From: Archaeoglobus sp. JdFR-24
GTDB taxonomy: Archaea; Halobacteriota; Archaeoglobi; Archaeoglobales; Archaeoglobaceae
DNA: 64,000 nt
NCBI GenBank assembly: GCA_002011215.1
Contig: MTML01000082.1
Span: 1 to 64,000, forward strand
Direction: 5' to 3'
A model generated the notes under the pieces. That model was not told the DNA's origin. It did no database searches and was given only the letters and a program-made list of their open reading frames with translations. Position 1 is the first letter of the stretch, and every line of letters begins with the position of its first letter. Below, piece by piece: positions 37,313 to 46,873 of the stretch. A program made the position numbers and the translations under genes.

Positions 37313-38563
37313 CTATTTCGGACTGATTTTACCCCATTTCTCCAGTGCATTTTTCAGCTCTATCTTACCTTCAGAATATTCTTCAATGGGAATTCCTTTG
37401 ATTGATGCGTCAATTGCCTGACGTAAGGCAGCAGCTCCAGCTCTCGTACCTCCTGGGTGTCCATGAACCCCTCCACCAGCCTGTATTATGACATCAACTC
37501 CAAAGAAATCGATGACATCCGGAACCAGTCCAGGATGCAAACCTCCTGATGACACAGGAAAGACCCTCTTGAAATGATACCACTCTTTTCTGCAGATTTC
37601 AGACAGTCTTATAACCTCTTCTCTTGCTCCGGCCATCTTTCCTACTCCAGTTCCCACGTGCATATTGTCAACTCCTGCAATCCTCGCAAGCTTTGAGAGT
37701 ACAGCGAGAGATATCCCATGTTCGGGATTTCTTGAGAAGGCTGCATGCATTGCTCTATGAGCGTGTATTGCAAGCCCCAGCTCTTCGCAGACGTCTCTGA
37801 TTGTTTGCAGAGCGGCAAATCCTGTAGTAAGAATATCCACCATAACAAATTCATTTCCATAGTCTCTGACGAGCTCAGCCCTCCGAACCATCTCCTGCGT
37901 CTCAGCAGTTATATTTATCAGATAGCTTTTTACCTCGCCCGTTTCCTTTTCGGCCTCATCTCTAGCCTTCATGACTTTCTCAAGCCTTTTTTCAAAGGGT
38001 ATAAAGGGCTGGCTCGTAAGGTTCTCATCATCCTTAACCAGATCAATTCCCCCAACCCATGCTTCGTAAGCGATGTTAGAGTATTCATCGGCATTAAAAC
38101 CAACTTTGGGCTTGGGAACTGTTGCGGTAATCGGCCTGTCCTTAACTTTCAGAATCTTTCTGACGCCGTTAATTCCAAACTGAGGGCCTCTGAAACTTTT
38201 TGCAAAACTTTCGGGAATCTCAAAATCTTCAAACCTCAAACCATCGATTGCTCGCATTCCAAAGATGTTTCCCGCAACAGAACTTAGAAATTGTGGGAGA
38301 TTCCCCTTTTCAAATAGATCAGTTTTATATGCAACGCTTATCATTTTGCCATCTATTCTGAACACCTTCGCCATAAGATCCCTGATTCCATCCGGAAGTT
38401 TAGCAAGAGTCGTCCATGTACCAACAGAGCTTTCTGATGCAACTCTACCAGCCGCCTCCTCAATAGAGATTCCAGAGGGGATAACTTTAAAGTGACATAT
38501 TATTTCATCCTCTGAAGGCTCATAATCCATATCAACAAAATCAGTATACCATTCGAATCCCAT
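37313..38563 (-). CDS. rbcL: Form III ribulose-1,5-bisphosphate carboxylase
   Basis: 416 residues, close to archaeal RbcL2 proteins. Catalytic residues are present: Lys151 in VPKPKVG, the carbamylated Lys177 with Asp179/Glu180 in GGIDLVKDDEN, the His in HAHRAMH, the mobile-loop Lys in GTGVGKMAG, and the phosphate loops SSGGLHPG and QAGGGVHGHPGG. In archaea it fixes CO2 onto ribulose bisphosphate formed from AMP (with AMP phosphorylase and R15P isomerase, not encoded here). The chain is slightly shorter than usual. It lies alone between GlmM and an EamA transporter. Confidence 0.94.
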   Translation of the reverse strand: MGFEWYTDFVDMDYEPSEDEIICHFKVIPSGISIEEAAGRVASESSVGTWTTLAKLPDGIRDLMAKVFRIDGKMISVAYKTDLFEKGNLPQFLSSVAGNIFGMRAIDGLRFEDFEIPESFAKSFRGPQFGINGVRKILKVKDRPITATVPKPKVGFNADEYSNIAYEAWVGGIDLVKDDENLTSQPFIPFEKRLEKVMKARDEAEKETGEVKSYLINITAETQEMVRRAELVRDYGNEFVMVDILTTGFAALQTIRDVCEELGLAIHAHRAMHAAFSRNPEHGISLAVLSKLARIAGVDNMHVGTGVGKMAGAREEVIRLSEICRKEWYHFKRVFPVSSGGLHPGLVPDVIDFFGVDVIIQAGGGVHGHPGGTRAGAAALRQAIDASIKGIPIEEYSEGKIELKNALEKWGKISPK

Positions 38564-38676
38564 AGTTCTAAATTGTCCAACCTTATAAAATATTTTTCCA
38601 GACTGGTAATTGGCAGAAAAACCTGATTAAAACAGTAATTGTTAAGGCTCATCAGCAAGTTAACTCTATCAGCAGG

Positions 38677-39537
38677 CTAACCCTTTTCGGCAAGGTAAAT
38701 TCCAATTACGGTTACGGCTCCTCCCACCACCTTTATCAGGGTAATTTCTTCCTGCAGTAAGAAAAATGCCATTATTGCTGTGAAGAATGGAATCAGATAT
38801 ATGTAAACGGCTATTCTGGATGCATCCTCAACTTTCAGTGTCCAGTACCAGATAAGATAACCAAAAAATGAACAGAGCAGAGCCAGATAAAGGATAGACG
38901 CCCAGGTGACCAGGCTGGAAGGTACTTGTATCCCTGTCCACATGACAAATGGGATCAGTGTTACAACCCCTATTGCAAACGCCCAGGCAGTAACAGCATC
39001 AGTATCATACCTGGAGATCAGATTTTTTCCAACTATAGTGTAGCCTGCCCAGAGCAATCCATCAAAGACCATCAGTAAATCCCCAATCAGTGTCGAACTC
39101 GTAAAAAAATTTAGTTTTCCATTGGACAGAACCAGAGATATACCAAAAATACCCAGGATGATACCAGTAATCCTTTTGTTTGATACGTTTTCCTTTAGAA
39201 CCGCAATTGAAAAAATGGCAATGAAAAGAACGGAGCTGTTTATAAGAATCGAGCCATTTATGGCTGTTGTCATTTTCAGTGCCAGAAACTGAATCACATA
39301 AAGTATAGAGACACCCGTCAGTCCGAGAACGATCAGAGGGATTATGTCCCTTTTACTGAATTTAAACAATTCTGCTTTTTTGTGATGAAACACGTAGGCA
39401 AAAAGAAGGGGTGAAGCTAAAAGAAATCTCCAGAATGCCAGATTATACGGATCGAGCTCCAGCAATCCCCATTTAATAAAAACAAATGAACCTGCCCATA
39501 TAAGCATTACAAGAGTGAGAAGGATCTTCGATTTCAT
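38677..39537 (-). CDS. EamA/DMT-family transporter
   Basis: 286 residues with ten predicted helices in two EamA repeats of five. Typical features are MLIWAGSFVFIKWGL at the N-terminus and the second repeat starting DLLMVFDGLLWAGY. It exports or imports small metabolites; substrate unknown. Confidence 0.9.
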   Translation of the reverse strand: MKSKILLTLVMLIWAGSFVFIKWGLLELDPYNLAFWRFLLASPLLFAYVFHHKKAELFKFSKRDIIPLIVLGLTGVSILYVIQFLALKMTTAINGSILINSSVLFIAIFSIAVLKENVSNKRITGIILGIFGISLVLSNGKLNFFTSSTLIGDLLMVFDGLLWAGYTIVGKNLISRYDTDAVTAWAFAIGVVTLIPFVMWTGIQVPSSLVTWASILYLALLCSFFGYLIWYWTLKVEDASRIAVYIYLIPFFTAIMAFFLLQEEITLIKVVGGAVTVIGIYLAEKG

Positions 39538-39559
39538 TCAAATTAAAAAAAGAAATTGT

Positions 39560-40243
39560 TCAGGCCGCTTCTTCAGCTTTTCCAGCTTCAACCTTCTCGA
39601 GTTCGACTACACCTCTCTCCAATCCCTTTGGTTCTTTTAAGAGTTCAATCTTTCTTATTTCAACCCTTCTGAGAGGATAGATTTTCTTTGCATTCTTATA
39701 GATCTCGGAAGGTACTTTGCCCAGTATGCACTCCTGAATGAACTGAACGAAATTCTGCTCAGTACCTGCTCTCTGAACTATCTCCCTCATTATCGCCCTT
39801 ATTGTTCGCCTCTGAGACGTTTTGCATCTCTTAATTGTGAAAGCTACTGGCTTTACTCTCAGCAGATATCCATCAGCAGTGGTGAGATCAATAACATCCT
39901 CGACCTTGGTTGTTCTCCTTCTTGTCAGGCTGTTGAGGTAATCTCTGCCAAGTTCATACTTGAGGAAAGTTGTATATGCATTACTTCCTGCAACCCTGTA
40001 AACCTTGAAATAGAGTTTCTTGTAAGGGTTCTGATTGGAATAATCATTGGTCAGCTCAGCTAATGTTACCTCCACTGTTCTGTTCAACACTTTCTCGGGT
40101 TCATCTGCAGGTGTTAAGCCTATTTCAGCCATTCCAAAATACTCAGGAGCAATTAATGTGAACCATTTTTTAAGCGTCCACTTATCCTTTACTCTTGCCT
40201 GTCTTTTTCTTGCCGTTTTAATCCCTCCTATCCTTCTCATCAA
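39560..40243 (-). CDS. rps3ae: Ribosomal protein S3Ae (eS1)
   Basis: 227 residues, the archaeal homologue of eukaryotic S3a. The core VKDKWTLKKWFTLIAPEYFG, the SLTRRRTTKVEDVIDLTT segment and RRVEIRKIELLKEPKG match the family. An Ala/Glu-rich tail ends the protein. Two adjacent methionines are possible starts. Confidence 0.95.
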   Translation of the reverse strand: MMRRIGGIKTARKRQARVKDKWTLKKWFTLIAPEYFGMAEIGLTPADEPEKVLNRTVEVTLAELTNDYSNQNPYKKLYFKVYRVAGSNAYTTFLKYELGRDYLNSLTRRRTTKVEDVIDLTTADGYLLRVKPVAFTIKRCKTSQRRTIRAIMREIVQRAGTEQNFVQFIQECILGKVPSEIYKNAKKIYPLRRVEIRKIELLKEPKGLERGVVELEKVEAGKAEEAA

Positions 40244-40289
40244 AGAATCAATTAATAAATTTTTTGTTGGATGAGGTTACAGTACACAT

Positions 40290-41054
40290 ATGTTCCTTGA
40301 GGAGAAAATTAAAAAAATTTCCCTGATGCTTTCCGAGTCTGAACATGCTGTGGTCTTTACAGGTGCTGGAATTTCTGCAGAAAGTGGTATTCCTACGTTC
40401 AGAGGTGCAGGAGGTTTATGGCAGAAGTACAATCCGGAAGAGGTCGCCTCAATTTATGGATTCAAAAGAAATCCGAAGGCTTTCTGGGAGTTTGCAAAAG
40501 AATTGATTGTAAAAACTAAAGCTACACCCAATCCCGGCCACTATGCGATAGCTGAACTTGAGAGAGTTGGGCCTGTGAGAGCGGTGATAACCCAGAACAT
40601 CGACATGCTTCACCAGATGGCCGGAAGTAAAAAAGTTCTCGAACTTCACGGCTCTATGAGTTATGTTGATTGTCTGGACTGTGGGAAGGAATACAGATGG
40701 GAAGATATAGAAAAAGCTCTTCACAACACACAGCCTGTTTGTAGGGAGTGTGGAAGCGAATTTCTGAAGCCGAGAGTTGTTTTCTTTGGAGAGCCATTGC
40801 CTCATGGAGTTCTCTTAGAGGCGATGGATGAAGCGAAGAAATCTGATCTTTTCATCGTTGTGGGTTCATCTCTTGTGGTTTATCCTGCCGCAAGCCTACC
40901 AGAGATGGCAAGGGATGCTGGAGCCAGACTTGCAATAATAAATACTGAACCTACTGAGAAAGACTATCTCTTCGATGCCGTAGTATATGGAAAGGCTGGT
41001 GATGTGCTCCCAAAGATTGTTGAAGAGTTTAAAGGAATCATAGGAAATAAATAG
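40290..41054 (+). CDS. Sir2-family NAD-dependent protein deacylase
   Basis: 254 residues. NAD-binding motifs are GAGISAESGIPTFRG, TQNIDMLHQMAG and the catalytic His in ELHGSM. The zinc module has CLDCG and CRECG. It is of the type found in Archaeoglobus (Sir2Af), which deacetylates proteins such as Alba. It is divergent from the ribosomal protein gene, 46 bp away. Confidence 0.95.
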   Translation: MFLEEKIKKISLMLSESEHAVVFTGAGISAESGIPTFRGAGGLWQKYNPEEVASIYGFKRNPKAFWEFAKELIVKTKATPNPGHYAIAELERVGPVRAVITQNIDMLHQMAGSKKVLELHGSMSYVDCLDCGKEYRWEDIEKALHNTQPVCRECGSEFLKPRVVFFGEPLPHGVLLEAMDEAKKSDLFIVVGSSLVVYPAASLPEMARDAGARLAIINTEPTEKDYLFDAVVYGKAGDVLPKIVEEFKGIIGNK

Positions 41055-41089
41055 GGAGCCTTGCCCTTATCAATTTTAAATACTCAAAC

Positions 41090-41866
41090 TTAATCGAATC
41101 TTACGGCCCTGCAGGATCCCTGGTAGTTTTCAGGATGAATTTTTTTAATTTTTCCATTGCAGATCGGGCAAGAAGGATTTCTCGAGATTTGAATATTATA
41201 GAATTCCATTGATCGAAGATCAATTCTCAGAAGTTTTTCTTTGAGAATCTCCCCAATTCCAGTTAAAACTTTAAGTGTTTCCACCGCCTGAATGCTACCC
41301 AACATCCCGGCAGTCGCACCAATAATGCCTGGAGTGGTCTGAGGTGGAGCCTCTGGATAAAGACATCTATAGCACGGTGAGTCGACTATAGTCATTGCTT
41401 CCCCTTCAAATTCGAAAATTGCAGCGTGAATCATTGGTATGTCCAGGATTCTGCATGCATCGTTTAGAAGGAATCTTGTACGGAAATTGTCCGGGCAGGA
41501 TACAACAGCACTATGCCCATTTACCAACCGCAATACATTTTCAGGTTCCACTTCTTCAGTTACCGTTTCCACAGAAACCTCAGGGTTCAACCCCTCAACG
41601 AACTCCTTTGCGGATTCTGCCTTATTCCACCCAAGTTTTCCAGCGTGAATAACCTGCCTCTGAAGATTGCTGAGCTCAACAGTATCAAAATCAACTATAC
41701 TAAGTTCACCCACTCCTGCAGCAGCCAGATACATTACTACGGGGCTACCCAACCCACCAGCCCCAACAACAAGTACTCTTGAATTGAAAAGTCTCTTCTG
41801 TGCTTTTTCTCCAAAATCAGAGATCATTAGCTGTCTGCTATATCTTTCATACCAGTTTTCTTTCAT
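41090..41866 (-). CDS. ThiF/MoeB/HesA-family E1-like adenylyltransferase
   Basis: 258 residues. An N-terminal Rossmann ATP-binding domain (VVGAGGLGSPVVMYLAAAGVG, then VELSNLQRQ) is followed by the adenylation Asp in VVSCPDNF. Zinc-binding cysteines are CYRC and CPIC. These enzymes adenylate the C-terminus of ubiquitin-like sulfur carriers (MoaD, ThiS, SAMP). The carrier protein is not encoded beside it. Confidence 0.92.
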   Translation of the reverse strand: MKENWYERYSRQLMISDFGEKAQKRLFNSRVLVVGAGGLGSPVVMYLAAAGVGELSIVDFDTVELSNLQRQVIHAGKLGWNKAESAKEFVEGLNPEVSVETVTEEVEPENVLRLVNGHSAVVSCPDNFRTRFLLNDACRILDIPMIHAAIFEFEGEAMTIVDSPCYRCLYPEAPPQTTPGIIGATAGMLGSIQAVETLKVLTGIGEILKEKLLRIDLRSMEFYNIQISRNPSCPICNGKIKKIHPENYQGSCRAVRFD

Positions 41867-41941
41867 GAAATGCCTCCTGAATTTTAATCTTAATTTTACG
41901 TCGCAATTCTCAAACCATCAAAGTCAATACCCCAAGACCAT

Positions 41942-43039
41942 TCATTCTATCATGAGAATGTCATATTTCATGTCCCCGAGACCGAGTTTTGCTGCATACT
42001 CAATTTGAACCTCGGGTGCAGTCCACTCCCAGAACTTTCGTTCTCCTGTGAGGGCATCTTTATTGCTTTCAAGCTTTTTGAGAACATTAAAGCAAGCTGA
42101 ATCTACCGAGACGATGTCTCGAGATGCAAAAATGCCAACATCTGGAGCAATAGGATTATCGCTGTAGGGATGGCAATCACAGTGGGGTGTTATGTCGATC
42201 ATGAAATTGATAAAGGCAAAGTTTTCTTTTCCGATAACCTCAAAAACGCCTTTTGCACACTCGACTATCCTTTCAGCTATTTCTGACCCCCTCAACCACG
42301 GGCCCACATTTACAGCGTTATATTCACAAACCTCATAACATCCAGTACATTTCATGCATCTGGAAAGATCGATCTTGTAATCAACAATTGCACTCACCGG
42401 GCAGATGGTAACGCAATCATCACACTGCGTACACTTTTCATTAATCTCAGGGGGACTGGAGCAATGGAGATCATATTTTGATGGCTTTGCAACACAGCCA
42501 ACTCCGACGTTCTTAATACTTCCTCCTATCCCTCCTTGCATGTGAAGTTTGAAATGCGTTGCGCATACAACCTTATCAACACTCTCGAAAGCCTTTGCAA
42601 CGTAAATATCTTTGAGGTGTTTTCCACCTATCTTTGTTTTAATGAAATCAAAACCTCTCAGCCCATCTGCTATTATAATTGGCGCTCCAACAGTCTGCGA
42701 TGTGTATCCATTTTCTTCAGCGATCTCAAGTCTGCCAAGAGCAGTTGCTCTGTCCCTATTTAAACCAAGTCCAGTGGTTTCAGTAATGAAAGGTCTCCCA
42801 CCAAGCTTCTGTATTTCTTTGGCAAGAGTTCTCAGGTAAATCGACCTAAGCGTTTTTGTTGTTCCTCTGTCGCCAAAATGAGTTTTAATGGCTACAATAT
42901 CGTTTTTAGAGATAAAGTCAAGAATCCCACTTTTCTTAATCAAATCTCTAAGCTTGCTCACAAGGCTCAAATCTGGCTGATACCATTTAGACGGATCAGT
43001 TACTTTCGCTCTTGAATCTGTAAAAAATACCTCACCCAT
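41942..43039 (-). CDS. DUF362 protein with a 2x[4Fe-4S] ferredoxin domain
   Basis: 365 residues. The DUF362 domain occupies both ends (IVAIKTHFGDRGTT; VVCATHFKLHMQGGIGGSIKNVG), with an inserted bacterial-type ferredoxin near residues 190-245: CTQCDDCVTICPVS and CMKCTGCYEVCEYN. More cysteines follow in PHCDCHPY. DUF362 proteins occur in anaerobes and are thought to serve redox chemistry; the reaction is unknown. Confidence 0.85.
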   Translation of the reverse strand: MGEVFFTDSRAKVTDPSKWYQPDLSLVSKLRDLIKKSGILDFISKNDIVAIKTHFGDRGTTKTLRSIYLRTLAKEIQKLGGRPFITETTGLGLNRDRATALGRLEIAEENGYTSQTVGAPIIIADGLRGFDFIKTKIGGKHLKDIYVAKAFESVDKVVCATHFKLHMQGGIGGSIKNVGVGCVAKPSKYDLHCSSPPEINEKCTQCDDCVTICPVSAIVDYKIDLSRCMKCTGCYEVCEYNAVNVGPWLRGSEIAERIVECAKGVFEVIGKENFAFINFMIDITPHCDCHPYSDNPIAPDVGIFASRDIVSVDSACFNVLKKLESNKDALTGERKFWEWTAPEVQIEYAAKLGLGDMKYDILMIE

Positions 43040-43248
43040 ACTCTGATTTTAAATAAAATCATATATAATAGTTTAGTGCAGGATTCGCATAAGAGCGAGT
43101 GAGAGATTCAAGAGCGAAACAGATACTACATGACATCGGGTAGTACAGTTATTGTTAAACGGCCCAGATTGATCTTCATGGAGTTGCTGTGAGTTGGATA
43201 TACACATGGTAAAAGTTAAAGACTTTAAACGTTAAACCGGGAAACATT

Positions 43249-44400
43249 ATGAAAAAGATACTGAACGTGAAACCAAAATTAAAATCACATGTAAATTCCA
43301 TAAAATCCGTAAAGATAGTTATAATTCTTTTAGTTATGGTACTGGTGTCTTCAACATCAATATTTTCAGTATCTCAGATACCATTCACATCAATAGCTCA
43401 GCCGGTTCAACTGGTTGTTGCTGAAGAGGTTAAGAAGAATTCGACAAATGCGAATCTCACTATCTCTTTTCGGGATTATGATGGAGGCTTCATCAAGCTG
43501 AGAATTTCCGGGATGGATTTAACACTGACCGAGACACTTTATTCAGAAAGAATAACTTATTCACTTCCAAAAGGAAAGTATCTGATTTCAGCTGAATATC
43601 ATAACAATACCTTTATCAAAACTTTTAGCCTCACCAATGACTCAGAAGTAGGTATTTATCTCAGTTACACCTCAGACCAGAAGGGCTTGAAAATAGATAC
43701 CTCACATATCGTAGTTCTTCCAGGTCAGAGACCATATGTTATGGAGGTCGTTTCGATTTCAAATTATGGTAACAAAAGCTATTTGGGCGATCTGAGTATT
43801 GAGATTCCTATAGGGTCAGCAATAGAGAATATTTCGGGGAATCTGCAATACTCCAATCTGGAATTTGATTCAAAAGCATCATCAATAATTTTCAAAAATA
43901 CTGTTCTGCATCCAGGGATGGAAACTCATACTGCGATAGAATACATGCTATCGAGCAACGATCTGACCAAGAAAATAACCCTAAACACCTCCAGATTTAT
44001 TATATTTGTAGCCGATGCATATCAGGTAACTGACGTCTCCGATAACCTCATTTTTGATGGAGGTTTCAACTTTAGGGGAGAAAACTATAATGTGTTCCAC
44101 TCAACAAACCTATCTGCAGGAGATATTATATCGATCAGGGTTTCAGAAGTTCTATCAGATGATAAAAAAGATATGTCAGGCTATGAAGAAGCAGATAAAA
44201 GCCCATTCAGAGACTGGTTGCTTTTTTCTGGATTTATCTTAGTTGTTATCGGCCTCACAGTTCTGATAGTGGAGAGAAAAATGAAAAAAGGTAAAAAATG
44301 GGAATTTACTGATGATACCGATAAAAGAGAACTCGATACAATTAAAGATAATGACAGCGAATCAGAGAAGGAGAGAGACGACAGAGGCTGGAAAATTTGA
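43249..44400 (+). CDS. Uncharacterised exported protein with C-terminal membrane anchor
   Basis: 383 residues, no family recognised. Residues 22-42 form a signal/anchor. Residues 60-310 are Ser/Thr/Asn-rich and predicted mostly beta, with several N-x-S/T sites. A membrane helix at about residues 322-342 is followed by a highly charged cytoplasmic tail rich in Lys, Asp and Glu. The topology resembles archaeal surface proteins with immunoglobulin-like domains. TATA-like sequence lies about 25 bases upstream. Confidence 0.6.
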   Translation: MKKILNVKPKLKSHVNSIKSVKIVIILLVMVLVSSTSIFSVSQIPFTSIAQPVQLVVAEEVKKNSTNANLTISFRDYDGGFIKLRISGMDLTLTETLYSERITYSLPKGKYLISAEYHNNTFIKTFSLTNDSEVGIYLSYTSDQKGLKIDTSHIVVLPGQRPYVMEVVSISNYGNKSYLGDLSIEIPIGSAIENISGNLQYSNLEFDSKASSIIFKNTVLHPGMETHTAIEYMLSSNDLTKKITLNTSRFIIFVADAYQVTDVSDNLIFDGGFNFRGENYNVFHSTNLSAGDIISIRVSEVLSDDKKDMSGYEEADKSPFRDWLLFSGFILVVIGLTVLIVERKMKKGKKWEFTDDTDKRELDTIKDNDSESEKERDDRGWKI

Positions 44401-44439
44401 AAGCTAACGTTGAGATGAGATTCAGTTTTCCATAAGGCT

Positions 44440-44481
44440 TATAATTCTAAATTTCTTTAATATAATTCTAAATTTCTTTAA
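44440..44481 (+). repeat. Perfect 21-bp tandem duplication
   Basis: The unit at 44440-44460 (tataattctaaatttcttt plus two A) is repeated exactly at 44461-44481, between the preceding membrane protein and the tRNA-Ser gene. Confidence 0.85.
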
Positions 44482-44668
44482 GCATGTTTACTTAAGCTTG
44501 CGCATTAATGGGGCTTTGATTTATGTTTTATGTTTTAATCTCAAAAAGATGAACTATATCAAAGAATTACCATACCGATAATTCTTTATATCTACCATAT
44601 TTACAATTGTATGTTCGAGAGCTGGAGTTTTACCGTTTACCGGAGCTTCAATCATTTACCTACACTGA

Positions 44669-44766
44669 GCCGGGGTGGCAGAGAGGCACTGCGCGAGCCT
44701 GGAGTTGTTCCACCAGAGAGCTCGTGTCCCTTCTGGGACGCGTGGGTTCAAGTCCCACCCCCGGCG
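44669..44766 (+). tRNA. tRNA-Ser(GGA) with a 14-nt intron
   Basis: A class II tRNA. The acceptor stem GCCGGGG pairs with CCCCGGC (discriminator G at 44766). The D-stem is GCAG/CTGC, the anticodon stem CGAGC/GCTCG, the variable arm GTCCC-TTCT-GGGAC, and the T arm GTGGG-TTCAAGT-CCCAC. The anticodon loop is interrupted: after GGA (44701-44703) and G37 comes an intron at 44705-44718, then A38. The precursor folds into a bulge-helix-bulge: CTGG pairs with CCAG, flanked by three-base bulges AGT and AGA, with cuts AG/T and AG/A. The intron sits at the canonical 37/38 position. CCA is not encoded. Confidence 0.93.
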
Positions 44767-44950
44767 TCTGTTCTTTTTGTGAAGCAACCATATAGGAGTA
44801 TATTCTATCATAACCCTGTTATTGACGATGAAAATAGATCGCTGAAGGTTTAATAAAACACCAAGAATATCTTTTCCCTCCTGTTCAGATTTCCGCAATA
44901 AAGCTCGAACAGAGTTAATTACTGAGATGCTCTACTAGAACTGTCGAAAT

Positions 44951-45165
44951 TTAAATAATCACACTTGTATCAAGGACTGCATCCATTTTTCAACCTCTTT
45001 TATCTGCTTCTTAAGCTCTTCAGCCCCCTTCCACTTCTGCTGAATGCAATCATTAGATCCACAGTTCCAAGTCTTCCACTGTAAGAATCTCATCCGATAA
45101 TCCTTCAAGCTCATCGTGGTTTTCAACTATGAAACTATCTCAGTTAACCTTACAGACCATTGGAT
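44951..45165 (-). pseudogene. Remnant of a second VapB/VapC-like pair
   Basis: On the minus strand a short reading frame ends EVEKWMQSLIQV, and an ATG inside that end (44984-44986) opens a PIN-domain-like N-terminus, MDAVLDTSVII, which stops after 11 residues at a TAA. The overlapping antitoxin-end/toxin-start layout is typical of vapBC. Upstream fragments (ENHDELEGLSDEILTVEDLE) read like an antitoxin but are broken by stops. Identification of the antitoxin part is tentative. The rest of 44767-44950 holds nothing I can support. Confidence 0.45.
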
Positions 45166-45169
45166 ACAG

Positions 45170-45611
45170 CTATTCCCATTTTTCCCTTACAATCAGTTCG
45201 TAATCCTCTTCAGGAATCTCCCTCATCGCTTTACCCTGAATGTGCTCTGCCCATCTCTGCTTGTTCTTGATGAATTCCAGTTTGGGAATTAAAGATTTGA
45301 AACCCCACTGGAGTTGAGAAAATCTTGAGGGGTTTCAGAATTCTGAGCGGATATATCTCGCTTCGGTTTGGTGTGGATTTGAACATCTTTTTGTTATCTT
45401 TAAAGACTTCAGATGTTACATCGTAGGCAGCAACGACACAGTAGGAATAATTTCCTTGTCCTTCCTAATGGACATAACGCAGATCAGGCATTTATCTGCG
45501 GTTTTGACTTTTGCAATGGTGTTTTTGTGGTGCTCGGGAACGCCCACATACATTGTTTTTTCTTATCACGTTCCAGTTCCCTTCTGTTGTTATGCAGAGT
45601 CAGGATGTCAT
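45170..45611 (-). pseudogene. EVE-domain (UPF0310/DUF55) protein, degenerate
   Basis: Minus-strand fragments in shifted frames rebuild an EVE domain. From the ATG at 45611, MTS is followed by a TGA where the family has Trp, then LCITTEGNWNVI, a frameshift, VPEHHKNTIAKVK, then SEVFKDNKKMF and, after another shift, [20 protein letters not shown] with the family ending [19 protein letters not shown] domains bind modified bases and often travel with restriction systems. At least one stop and two frameshifts make it non-functional. Confidence 0.75.
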
Positions 45612-45615
45612 GAGA

Positions 45616-45923
45616 TCAAACATAAAACAGCTTCAAACCATACTTACCAAACTTTTCGAAATGTTTTTTATTAAATGTTGCCATTACTGCGTTTCTGTTT
45701 TTGCAGATAGCAAACTGTCTTCTGATGTAAACTCAAAAACTTTTAGAAATCTTATCTCTCCCGGCAGTTCTTTTCCAATTCTGTTAAAGCCATAGGCGAT
45801 CTCATGCAAGTTTATTGAGGTTGTTGCCACATCGTGCCCTTCAAGCTTTTTCAAAACCTCTTCTCCTTTCCTAGACTTTTTGTCAAAAATCTCTATCAGG
45901 ACATCGGTGTCAAGGACTATCAG
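45616..45923 (-). pseudogene. VapC-like PIN toxin with internal deletion
   Basis: The first part reads IVLDTDVLIEIFDKKSRKG onward through SINLHEIAYGFNRI, a clear PIN-domain start. After about 70 residues the frame breaks, and the end of a PIN domain follows in another frame (CKNRNAVMATFNKKHFEKFG, then LKLFYV and stop). The middle, which holds further acidic catalytic residues, is missing. No ordinary start codon is visible in the frame. It overlaps the end of the VapB-like gene as in working vapBC operons, so the toxin has been inactivated next to its antitoxin. Confidence 0.75.
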
Positions 45924-46137
45924 AAAAAACCCTCCTTTCCCCCCTCTTCGCGTAGATCTCTTTTAGCATCATTTCCTTCTCCTCTTCGGAAATCTCCACT
46001 TTGCTTCCAATCTTCTTGAGAATTTCAACGCCTTTGCCTTCAATGAGCCTTTCGATTAGCTCGCTGAAGGATTCATCCCCCTTTATGGCAAGTAATTTCT
46101 TATAGATATCATCTCTTATCGTTATTGTTTTGACCAT
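45910..46137 (-). CDS. VapB-like antitoxin (COG1753 type)
   Basis: 75 residues, apparently intact. The N-terminus MVKTITIRDDIYKKLLAIKG and the following SFSELIERLIEG match the archaeal ribbon-helix-helix-like antitoxin family COG1753. The rest is a charged helix that would bind the toxin. The toxin gene downstream is broken. The TATA-like region taagtttaaagttaaa lies directly upstream. Confidence 0.8.
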   Translation of the reverse strand: MVKTITIRDDIYKKLLAIKGDESFSELIERLIEGKGVEILKKIGSKVEISEEEKEMMLKEIYAKRGERRVFSDSP

Positions 46138-46176
46138 GTTTAAGTTTAAAGTTAAACATAATCTTATTTTTTCTTA

Positions 46177-46798
46177 TTACCTGCAATTCTCTTTGGTTAT
46201 GCAGAACTTTGCTTCACTTCCATCACTGGCAACAAGAACTTCGTTGTAGTATAAAAGAATAGGAATTTCTCTTTTGTAGGTCTGAAGCTGGTTGTAGGCT
46301 TTAACAAGAGTAGCATTAACGTCAAATGGGTTTTTGAGTTCTATAACTGCAAGAGGGATGTCGTTGGCAAAAACAACAATATTCGGGACCCTGTTGTGCT
46401 CCCACTATGACCCTGAACTGATTGACTGCCAGTCATTGTTTGATGGATTATCAGAATCGAAGAGCCAGATGTTTTCGCCCCTTCTTTCCCCATATTTTTC
46501 TATTTCGACTCTTACTCCATTTCTGAGCACTAAATGGAACTCTCTGTTGGCACTGCAATATCTAGAGTGAGATGTTTAATATTCTGTGAACTGTCTCCTC
46601 TATTGCCTCATCCGAGACTTTGGGGTTAATTCTTCTTAGGGAGCTTCGTAATCTTTCCAAGAGAATAACGTCAGAATGGTGATCCCTTTCCTGCCTTTCA
46701 CCACCCAGACTGATATCTGGCCCGAAAGCTGTCTCATAACCGAGTTCTTTGAACCGGTCCATTGTGGCTTTTTCGAGAGTTTGTTCATCGATAATTAT
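46177..46798 (-). pseudogene. HsdR (type I restriction) N-terminal remnant
   Basis: The minus strand encodes LEKATMDRFKELGYETAFGP, then RLRSSLRRINPKVSDEAIEE, a stop and frameshift near 46562, and then HLVLRNGVRVEIEKYGERRG, another stop, and PNIVVFANDIPLAVIELKNP with KAYNQLQTYKREIP. This is the N-terminal nuclease region of HsdR. The catalytic PD is PN here. The helicase domains are missing; translation ends in a double stop at about 46177. A dead fragment of a type I restriction-modification locus. Confidence 0.85.
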
Positions 46799-46873
46799 AT
46801 CTGGTTTGTAATCTCAATAATCTCAAATATCTTAAATAAAACTTACTTTGGAAAGTTTTGATGGAAAAACTTC

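Noticed and set aside
45413..45795. Short plus-strand frames in the defence relic region
   Set aside because: They are antisense to the EVE and PIN pseudogenes, whose protein similarity is clear on the minus strand.
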